The notes below the pieces were generated by a model. The model was not told the DNA's origin and made no database searches. It saw only the letters and a list, made by a program, of their open reading frames with translations. This document shows positions 25,901 to 31,619 of a DNA stretch of 31,619 bases, one piece after another. The stretch is from an uncultured Flavobacteriales bacterium (GTDB taxonomy: Bacteria > Bacteroidota > Bacteroidia > Flavobacteriales_E > Vicingaceae): positions 1 through 31,619 of the forward strand of contig CALCHN010000057.1 in assembly GCA_937901255.1 (NCBI GenBank), read 5' to 3'. The position numbers and the translations under genes are program-made. Numbering within the stretch: the first letter of the stretch is position 1; each line of letters begins with the position of its first letter.

Positions 25901-26458
25901 ATGAAAATGAAATTATTAATATTGTTAACTATACTTACAGCTTCTATTTTTTTCTCGTGTAAAAACAAGAATTCTATACCAAAAAATTATACCAAACATC
26001 ATGTTGATAATTTAGGATTATCTTTTTTTTTACCAGTTTCATTCATTAATAAAGGTTTAGATACTATAAGGGTATTTGACCATACAGAAGTACTTTATGT
26101 TTTTGACAATAAAAATTCAGGTGGAAATGATATTTTCCAAATCGGTTATTACGATAGTTATGAGAATTTGAATACTGATAGTCTGATTAATTACAATTTC
26201 CCAATTTATATAAAAAAAGAAAAACAACAGAGAGGAAATGATATTTGGTTGTTTTCTGGTGATACAATTTTTAATGATACTAAATTTTATGTGCTGGAAT
26301 CTTATAGAAACTTAACTAACGACACTGTTTATTATTATTCTGAATTTGTTACAATAAATAAGAATATAAGCTATGAGTTTACCTATCAGTCTAAAACTTT
26401 TAAAAGTGATGATTATAGAAATACAGCTTATGAAATAATTAAGACCATTTCTTTTTGA
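25901..26458 (+). CDS. Small lipoprotein, candidate immunity partner
   Basis: 185 residues from the chosen ATG, which starts one base after the stop of gene C. The frame extends upstream to 25814, but those residues read across the end of C and have no signal peptide. From 25901 there is a proper lipoprotein signal (KLLILLTILTASIFFSC, Cys20). The mature part is beta-rich, with LGLSFFLPVSF near the start, and matches no family that I recognise. Its place directly behind a variable RHS C-terminus is that of an immunity gene, and a periplasm-facing lipoprotein would fit a toxin acting in the envelope. This is positional inference only. Confidence 0.65.
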   Translation: MKMKLLILLTILTASIFFSCKNKNSIPKNYTKHHVDNLGLSFFLPVSFINKGLDTIRVFDHTEVLYVFDNKNSGGNDIFQIGYYDSYENLNTDSLINYNFPIYIKKEKQQRGNDIWLFSGDTIFNDTKFYVLESYRNLTNDTVYYYSEFVTINKNISYEFTYQSKTFKSDDYRNTAYEIIKTISF

Positions 26459-26479
26459 TAGATTCTATTGTACTTTTGT

Positions 26480-26516
26480 ACTGTTTTGAGGTAGTTTCAA
26501 CACCGCTGAAAAAAAA
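26480..26516 (+). repeat. Duplicated intergenic sequence, copy 1
   Basis: This stretch begins ACTGTTTTGAGGTAG and ends AACACCGCTG plus a run of A. It resembles 26812-26856, which has seven or eight extra central bases. Copy 1 runs straight into the start codon of the broken membrane-protein gene. Confidence 0.55.
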
Positions 26517-26795
26517 TGATTAAGAGTAATAATTATTATAAGATATTAGGAATTTTAATAGTTGTATTAAATGTTTTGCCTATTTGTAATGCATTATATT
26601 TATTGTACATGTATAATTTTACAACTAGGTTGTATATATATGTATCCTATTTATTTTTTAGTAGGTATTTTAACCTTAGGTTTGATTGGTATAGCATGTG
26701 GTGTTTTGATAATCAGAGGAAAAAATAAGCCTTTAAAATACGTAATAACAGGGTTTCTTACTGTATTAATTAATATTATACTATTCTTTTTTTAA
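26516..26795 (+). pseudogene. Small membrane protein, frameshifted at a TA repeat
   Basis: Two overlapping frames together describe one protein of about 93 residues. The first frame, from 26516, gives KILGILIVVLNVLPICNALYLLYMYN. The second gives MYPIYFLVGILTLGLIGIACGVLIIRGKNKP followed by a last hydrophobic helix, ending at 26795. They meet in a short TA run (about 26632-26640). One missing TA unit would explain the break exactly. The reconstructed protein has three hydrophobic helices and no family that I recognise. It follows the candidate immunity gene and is flanked by two copies of a related sequence, so it may be an orphan immunity or accessory cassette. Sequencing error and programmed slippage are alternatives to decay. 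Confidence 0.6.
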
Positions 26796-26811
26796 GTGTG
26801 TTGTGCCTCGG

Positions 26812-26856
26812 CACTGTTTCGTGGTAGCTTGTAGCTTTAACACCTCTGAAAAAAAA
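26812..26856 (+). repeat. Duplicated intergenic sequence, copy 2
   Basis: It starts ACTGTTTCGTGGTAG and ends AACACCTCTG plus a run of A, aligning with 26480-26516 apart from a central insertion. The roughly 160 bases that follow hold no gene but include an imperfect hairpin (TGCATACA at 26966-26973, TGTACGCA at 26980-26987), with the alternative pairing CGGTG/CACCG. Confidence 0.55.
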
Positions 26857-27018
26857 AGAAGGTAGTTGATTTTTAGGACAAAGTCAAGAGGTAAATGAAA
26901 GATTTTTCTAACATTAATGGTAAATGGTTACATTGGATTTGGTAAAGAAAGAATGTTTAGCGACATGCATACACGGTGTTGTACGCACCGATAAAATTGG
27001 GAGAATTTAAATCCTAAA

Positions 27019-28056
27019 TTACATTTCCAACATCCAAGCTTTGTTATTGTCAGACTTTGCTGATGCCAACGCATCCAACGCTTGTTGTCTGGTAGAGTGA
27101 CTGTTGTAACTAACCGTCCATAAGCCTTTTCTTTTGCCAACTATCCAGGCATCAAAACCTTTATTTTTTAGTTGTTTTACCATTTTGTTGGCATTTTTCT
27201 TTTCAGAAAAACATCCAGCAATAATATGGTAACGCAAATTGGTTTTAGTAATAACTACTTTAGTGGTATCTGCCTCAGCAATGTATTTATCTGTTAAAGC
27301 AATGGTTACTGGTTGCTCATCTTTTAACCAAGAAAAAGTAAGATACTTTTCATCTCCAGCAGCTTTATTAATGCTTTCTTTTAACGAAAGAACATCATCA
27401 TGCTCAAAAGTTGTTAAGTCCGTTCTAGGTGAATAAGTAGCTACTTTTTCTTCTGCAAATGGATTTAATTTAGCGTAATTAATATTTTGCGACAAATCAT
27501 ATTTTGAAGGTATCCAAAAAGCAAAAAATCCCAAAGGAATAATAATAGCCGCAGCGGCAGCCCATTTTCTAACACTACTTTTATGTTGAGGAAGCGTTTT
27601 TACTTGTTCAGCAATTTTTTCCTCATAATTTTTTCTCTTTATAGGACTAACCTGTATTGGTGTTAATCCATAAGAAGAAAGTAAATAGTTTTCAGTTAAT
27701 GATGGTTCAAAATGAATTCTATTTTCATTGTCCATCACAAAAGTACCAATGTCTTCAAGGGCAACCTCTTTATTGGTTCTCAGCTTCGTTTTTGTAGTTA
27801 AAACAAATGCTTCAATTGCTTTTAAAGCTTCATCATAACTTATGTTTTCTTTTTTAGAAACATAATGCGTTAATAAACCATCATTGGCAATTAAATTTTT
27901 ATTAAAAGAAATTTGTTTAGATGGCGGATGAAATTTATGCTGAACGGTTTGAATATAAGCTGGTTTATAATTGCAAACAAATCCTCCAAAATTTGGAAGA
28001 ATCACACACTCGTGGTGAAAAAGCAACTGACTTATATGTACTGAAATGTCCATCAT
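27019..28056 (-). CDS. HU-like/SPOR membrane protein
   Basis: 345 residues. The N-terminal 135 resemble the two HU-CCDC81-type bacterial domains (DISVHISQLLFHHECVILP, PNFGGFVCNY, ALEDIGTFVMD). One membrane helix follows near 165-182 (AAAAAIIIPLGFFAFW). After a linker, a SPOR domain spans about 272-345 (LRYHIIAGCFSEKKNANKMV and FDAWIVGKRKGLWTVSY). SPOR domains bind denuded septal peptidoglycan, so the protein probably acts at the division site with its N-terminal domain in the cytoplasm. This architecture is typical of Bacteroidota. A second methionine directly after the first is an equally valid start. kdsB lies 71 bases upstream on the same strand. Confidence 0.88.
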   Translation of the reverse strand: MMDISVHISQLLFHHECVILPNFGGFVCNYKPAYIQTVQHKFHPPSKQISFNKNLIANDGLLTHYVSKKENISYDEALKAIEAFVLTTKTKLRTNKEVALEDIGTFVMDNENRIHFEPSLTENYLLSSYGLTPIQVSPIKRKNYEEKIAEQVKTLPQHKSSVRKWAAAAAIIIPLGFFAFWIPSKYDLSQNINYAKLNPFAEEKVATYSPRTDLTTFEHDDVLSLKESINKAAGDEKYLTFSWLKDEQPVTIALTDKYIAEADTTKVVITKTNLRYHIIAGCFSEKKNANKMVKQLKNKGFDAWIVGKRKGLWTVSYNSHSTRQQALDALASAKSDNNKAWMLEM

Positions 28057-28127
28057 AACAACTTACGAAGTTATAAAATTTTAAAAGAAAACAACGCTTA
28101 GTTTTAAAAGATTTTTTGATTGTCGAT

Positions 28128-28853
28128 TCAAATTAGATTCAAATCTTCTGGAACATCAATAGAAATAGCTTCATGTAAAGTTTCTTTCACTTTTATTTTA
28201 TAGCCATTTTCTAACCATCTTAACTGCTCCAAGCCTTCAGCTTTTTCTAAGCTCGACATAGGTAATTTAGTAATTGCTTTCAACACTTCAGCTCTATAGC
28301 CGTAAATACCTATGTGTTTAAAAAATGTTTGATGGTTTAACCAATCTTTTTGCTCAACTCCTCTTAAAAAAGGCAAGGTTTGGCGACTAAAATACAAGGC
28401 AAAATCATCAACAGCTTTAATTACTTTAGGTTTGTTAACGTTAAATAGCTCTTCTTGCTTGGTTATTTTCTTTCCTAAGGTAGCAATTTCGGTTTTCAAA
28501 TCTTCAAAACAGCTGCCAACTTCATCAATTTGTTCAGGGTTTATGTAAGGCTCATCTCCTTGAATATTTATCACCACATCATAATCTGCATCAAGTTTGT
28601 TCAACACTTCGGCACATCTGTCTGTCCCACTTTGGTGAGCTGCATCGGTATAAACTACTTTAAAATTTAGTGCTTGTGCATGGTTGTAAATTCTTTCATC
28701 ATCTGTAGCAATAATTACATCACTTAAACAAGTCGCTTTTTTTGACTGTTCATACACTCTTTGTATCATCGATTTTCCTTTAATATCTACCAATGGCTTT
28801 CCCGGAAATCTTGTAGATGCGTATCGAGATGGAATGATGCCTAAAATTTTCAT
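28128..28853 (-). CDS. kdsB: 3-deoxy-manno-octulosonate cytidylyltransferase
   Basis: Activates KDO with CTP to CMP-KDO for the lipopolysaccharide inner core. 241 residues. The nucleotide-binding loop IIPSRYASTRFPGKPL (about 6-21) is followed by VIIATDDERI, HQSGTDRCAEV, INIQGDEPYINPEQI with the Mg-binding Asp, and YFSRQTLPF, HIGIYGYR, EQLRWLENG. All are standard for KdsB and the length is normal. It indicates a Gram-negative envelope. It probably shares a transcript with the downstream HU-like/SPOR gene. Confidence 0.96.
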   Translation of the reverse strand: MKILGIIPSRYASTRFPGKPLVDIKGKSMIQRVYEQSKKATCLSDVIIATDDERIYNHAQALNFKVVYTDAAHQSGTDRCAEVLNKLDADYDVVINIQGDEPYINPEQIDEVGSCFEDLKTEIATLGKKITKQEELFNVNKPKVIKAVDDFALYFSRQTLPFLRGVEQKDWLNHQTFFKHIGIYGYRAEVLKAITKLPMSSLEKAEGLEQLRWLENGYKIKVKETLHEAISIDVPEDLNLI

Positions 28854-29068
28854 CTGTTTATATTTATTGTTTTTTATATGTCATATGGAATTGTTCATTC
28901 CTTCTTATTTTTTTAAGTATTCACGAACTTACGTTTCCCATGATAATCATTCTCCTGTGTGAGCAACTTTTTACTCATGGTCGTTTCATGTGTCTATTAT
29001 AATTGAAGTTGTAAAAATAACACTTTTCATCTGTTTATTTATATTCTATTTTGACTCACCCCCAAGTT

Positions 29069-29123
29069 ATCTTAAGACAACTTTTCTCCCTCTCTTTAAA
29101 GTGAGGGGGTGCAGGGGGAGAGT
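29069..29123. repeat. Dispersed 55-bp hairpin repeat, copy 2
   Basis: It aligns without gaps to 1-55 with about six differences. Its hairpin has one mismatch and one G-U-type pair compared with copy 1, while the GGGGGTGCAGGGGGAGAGT tail is identical. Confidence 0.8.
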
Positions 29124-29210
29124 TCTTTAATTATAATGACTCATTTCAACTATAGAAATAATTTTAAAGTGTCACCACTAACCTCCGCATAAGTTTTACA
29201 TTCGTTTTTG

Positions 29211-29218
29211 TAAGTTTG
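29211..29218 (+). promoter_or_regulatory. -7 box for the amidohydrolase gene
   Basis: TAAGTTTG matches TAnnTTTG, 58 bases before the start codon. No TTG at the standard -33 spacing. Confidence 0.4.
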
Positions 29219-29276
29219 CAATTGAAAAATTAATGTCGGTTAAAAAAAAACAAAACGAATCATTAAAAATAAACTA

Positions 29277-30443
29277 ATGCACAAAATAACTGCCGATTAT
29301 ATTTTTACAGGAAATACTGCTCCCATTAAAAATGGCGTTATTATATTAAAAAATGATGGAACTATAGTAGATGTTATTGATCCTAAAAATTCAATCATTT
29401 ATTTTGATGACGTAAAAAAATATGAAGGTGTTATTTGTCCAGGATTTATTAATACGCATTGTCATTTAGAACTTTCGTATCTTAAAAATGAAATCTCACA
29501 AAAAACCACCTTACCGGGTTTTGTTAAAGAATTAGTGCAAAAAAGAAACAACTTTTCTGAAGAACAAAGACAATCAGCCATTAATAAGGCAGAACAAGAA
29601 ATGATACAAAATGGTATTGTGGCTGTAGGCGATATTGCCAACGGAAATTCTACTTTTCAGCTAAAAGCAAAACAAAACATTTATTACCATACTTTTTTAG
29701 AAGTTTTTGAAATAGCTGATGAACTCGCTAAAAGTGCCTTTGATAAAGTAGCAGAACTAAAAGAAACTTATTTTAATGACAAGCAAATTAGCATTGTTCC
29801 TCATGCTCCTTACTCTGTTTCGAAATCATTGATGAAGTTAATTGCCAATCAAAAAGATATAATTCTTTCTATTCACAACCAAGAGACTGATTCTGAAAGA
29901 GCTTTTTTTAAAGAAAAATCAGGAAAACTTTACAAACAAATGGCTGCTTTTAATCCTAAAGTAAGCACTTGGGAAAATGAAAAAGATGGCTCTTTAGCAC
30001 ATTTTCTTCCTTATTTTAAAAATGCAGCATCACTTTTATTGGTGCATAATACTTATACTAATAAAGATGATATTGCTTATGCTAAGCAGCAAAATATTCC
30101 TATTTATTGGTGTTTTTGTCCCAAAGCCAACTTATATATAGAAAACATGCTTCCTGATTTCACTTTGTTTGAAAACGAAAATTGCACAATAGGCACAGAC
30201 AGTTTAGCTAGTAACGATACGCTTTCTGTGTTAGAAGAGTTAAAAATAATTACTGAAAATGCCAATATCTCATTAGAAAAACTCATACAATGGGCAACCT
30301 ACAATGGAGCTAATTACCTCAACATAAATAAGCAATTTGGCTCAATTGCTAAAGAAAAAAAACCTGGAATAAACTTACTGACTAACATCAACTTAGAAGA
30401 GTTAAAACTAACCAAAAACACATCGGTTAGAAAACTTTATTAG
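29277..30443 (+). CDS. Amidohydrolase (aminohydrolase/deaminase type)
   Basis: 388-residue metal-dependent hydrolase. Metal-ligand motifs are in order: HCH at 61-63 in NTHCHLELS, His176 in VPHAPYS, His200 and Glu203 in SIHNQET, and Asp308 in IGTDSLASND. The N-terminal strands and PGFINTH are typical of the TrzA/SsnA/MqnF group of deaminases. An aminofutalosine-type deaminase is one possibility, but no other menaquinone genes are in the window, so the substrate stays open. It lies 63 bases upstream of cyoE on the same strand. cyoE seems to have its own -7 box, so co-transcription is uncertain. Confidence 0.8.
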   Translation: MHKITADYIFTGNTAPIKNGVIILKNDGTIVDVIDPKNSIIYFDDVKKYEGVICPGFINTHCHLELSYLKNEISQKTTLPGFVKELVQKRNNFSEEQRQSAINKAEQEMIQNGIVAVGDIANGNSTFQLKAKQNIYYHTFLEVFEIADELAKSAFDKVAELKETYFNDKQISIVPHAPYSVSKSLMKLIANQKDIILSIHNQETDSERAFFKEKSGKLYKQMAAFNPKVSTWENEKDGSLAHFLPYFKNAASLLLVHNTYTNKDDIAYAKQQNIPIYWCFCPKANLYIENMLPDFTLFENENCTIGTDSLASNDTLSVLEELKIITENANISLEKLIQWATYNGANYLNINKQFGSIAKEKKPGINLLTNINLEELKLTKNTSVRKLY

Positions 30444-30473
30444 TACTTATAATATATAAACAGGTAAAATTTA

Positions 30474-30481
30474 TATTTTTG
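30474..30481 (+). promoter_or_regulatory. -7 box for cyoE
   Basis: TATTTTTG matches TAnnTTTG, 25 bases before the cyoE start codon. No TTG at the usual -33 distance. Confidence 0.4.
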
Positions 30482-30506
30482 TACACTCAACTACTAACTA
30501 AAAAAC

Positions 30507-31394
30507 ATGAGTCAAGTAAAATCAAAAATAGCTGCACTTCCTTTAGCGGGAAGAGTTGTAAGCTATGCTCATTTGTTTAAGTTCAGACTTACCTCTTATG
30601 TAGTTTTATCAGCTGTTTTAGGTTATTTTATAGGAGTTCAAACCATTAATTACACTACACTTTTTTGGTTGATTTTAGGAGGTTTTTTAATTACTGCTAG
30701 CTCAAACGCACTAAACCAAGTGCTGGAAAAAGATACCGACAAACTAATGAAGAGAACCCAAAGCAGACCGCTTCCTGACGAAAAAATGTCGGTTGTTCAT
30801 GCTTCAATAATTTCGCTATTGATGGGAATTGTTGGTGTGTTTATTTTGTGGTTTGGAATTAATCCGCTAAGTGGAATTTTAGGTGCCTTAGCAATTGTAA
30901 CCTATGCTGGAATTTATACTCCATTGAAAAGAATTACCACCTATTCTGTTTTTGTTGGAGCTTTCCCAGGGGCTATTCCGCCAATGCTAGGGTGGGTTGC
31001 TGCAACAGGTTTTTTTAGCTTAGAAGCAGGAATTTTATTTGCACTTCAATTTCTATGGCAATTTCCTCATTTTTGGGCTATCGCTTGGAAACTAGATAAT
31101 GATTACAAAAAAGCAGAATTGAAAATGCTACCTTTCAACAAAAAAAACAAAACAAGTTCTGTAATTATTCTTTTAAGTGCTTTAGTGTTATTTAGCGGAA
31201 GCTTTTTACCCGAATATTTTAATATTTCTGGAAGAATTGCAACTGTAACGCTTTTTATACTAGCCGCCCTTATGGTTTATCCGGCAATAAAATTGGTAAA
31301 AACACAAGATGATAAATACGCACTAAAAGTGATGCTGATGTCTTATCTATATCTTGTCTCTTCTTTAGCTATTCTATTAATAGATAAAAACTAA
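30507..31394 (+). CDS. cyoE: Protoheme IX farnesyltransferase (heme O synthase)
   Basis: Adds a farnesyl group to protoheme to make heme O, for cytochrome oxidase assembly. 295 residues with about nine membrane helices. The UbiA-family prenyl-binding motif is NQVLEKDTDKLMKRTQSRPLP (its Asp pairs bind Mg-diphosphate). The second conserved region is FLWQFPHFWAIAWKLDNDY, followed by AELKMLP. The next gene is a DUF420 protein, a usual neighbour of oxidase assembly genes in this phylum. The gene may also be called ctaB. Confidence 0.95.
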   Translation: MSQVKSKIAALPLAGRVVSYAHLFKFRLTSYVVLSAVLGYFIGVQTINYTTLFWLILGGFLITASSNALNQVLEKDTDKLMKRTQSRPLPDEKMSVVHASIISLLMGIVGVFILWFGINPLSGILGALAIVTYAGIYTPLKRITTYSVFVGAFPGAIPPMLGWVAATGFFSLEAGILFALQFLWQFPHFWAIAWKLDNDYKKAELKMLPFNKKNKTSSVIILLSALVLFSGSFLPEYFNISGRIATVTLFILAALMVYPAIKLVKTQDDKYALKVMLMSYLYLVSSLAILLIDKN

Positions 31395-31399
31395 TACAC

Positions 31400-31619
31400 T
31401 TGAAGAACAAAACACTTATTATTGTTATCTCAATTGCATTACCATTAGCAGTTGCCGTTTTGTTTAACGTTAAACTTCCCAATGTAGAACCACTCCGTTT
31501 TCTTCCTCCTATTTACGCAGGAATTAATTCGGTTACTGTTTTTACTTTACTATTTGCTGTAATAGCCATAAAAAAAGGCAATAGAAAACTCCATGAAATT
31601 TTAATGAAAACAAGTTTAG
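31400..31619 (+). CDS. DUF420 membrane protein, cut by the window end
   Basis: Five bases after the cyoE stop an open frame begins with TTG and runs off the window. It translates as a membrane helix (LIIVISIALPLAVAVLF), then LPPIYAGINSVTVFTLLFAV and KKGNRKLHEILMKTSL. These match the start of DUF420 proteins, which accompany cytochrome oxidase assembly genes and may help copper or heme insertion. TTG is the first plausible start, with no ATG in a better place. At least 73 codons are visible and the rest lies outside the window. Confidence 0.75.
   Translation, partial: MKNKTLIIVISIALPLAVAVLFNVKLPNVEPLRFLPPIYAGINSVTVFTLLFAVIAIKKGNRKLHEILMKTSL

Larger units (their letters stand above)
28854..29276. 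other. 423-base intergenic region between kdsB and the amidohydrolase gene
   Basis: No convincing gene. It holds a direct repeat of TTTTCATCTGTTTAT (28847-28861, overlapping the kdsB start, and again near 29025-29039). It also has a small hairpin (GGAAT/ATTCC, 28887-28901), the second 55-bp repeat (29069-29123) and a TAAGTTTG box (29211-29218). A 21-codon frame on the minus strand (28913-28978) is not supported. Confidence 0.5.

Noticed and set aside
28913..28978. A 21-codon minus-strand frame (starting MSKKLLTQENDYHG) upstream of kdsB
   Set aside because: Too short to support by itself; no promoter, no recognisable homology, and the region is full of repeats. It could be worth a conservation check only.

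Overview
The window looks like a low-GC chromosome segment from a Gram-negative member of the Bacteroidota, probably in or near the Flavobacteriales. Seen directly: AT-rich sequence, mostly no strong Shine-Dalgarno sites, several Bacteroidota-type promoter boxes (TAnnTTTG, sometimes with an upstream TTG), and a protein joining an HU-like N-terminus, one membrane helix and a SPOR domain, an architecture I know from this phylum. kdsB implies an LPS outer membrane. cyoE followed by a DUF420 gene implies a heme-copper oxidase respiratory chain. The genus assignment is inference.

Layout. 1-4611: a LolC/E-type ABC permease, an unusual membrane protein with PAS domains but no output domain, dusB and a DUF486 membrane protein. 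4757-4789 is a clear bidirectional terminator. 4796-7996 is accessory: two secreted or lipid-anchored proteins of unknown function, an XRE regulator next to a perfect 18-bp palindrome, a TIR-like nucleotide-binding protein and a putative Cys-His-Asp papain/transglutaminase-fold protein. 8010-17374 is metabolic core: acsA divergent from sucA-sucB (2-oxoglutarate dehydrogenase E1 and E2), an MscS channel overlapping the sucB stop, a CPA1/NhaP2-type antiporter and panC. 17534-21569 holds an MscS pseudogene (two in-frame stops plus a frameshift), a voltage-gated-type K+ channel with a C-terminal zinc ribbon, mgtE and a D-2-hydroxyacid dehydrogenase.

21782-27018 is the most interesting accessory block. 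An XRE regulator diverges from a four-gene, tightly coupled operon (overlaps of 14 and 1 nt, then a 1-nt gap). The operon encodes two paralogous exported transglutaminase-like proteins, a short exported RHS-core protein whose variable C-terminus has metzincin-like histidine spacing without the usual glutamate, and a lipoprotein that could be its immunity partner. A small membrane-protein gene follows, broken at a TA repeat and bracketed by a duplicated intergenic sequence. Together they suggest a polymorphic-toxin or envelope-proteolysis module. That function is inference.

27019-31619 returns to core genes: the HU-like/SPOR protein, kdsB, an amidohydrolase, cyoE and a DUF420 gene cut by the window end. 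Intergenic DNA contains two copies of a 55-bp C/G-rich hairpin element (1-55 and 29069-29123) and several stretches with 7-bp periodicity. I saw no rRNA, tRNA, CRISPR array, insertion sequence or replication origin.
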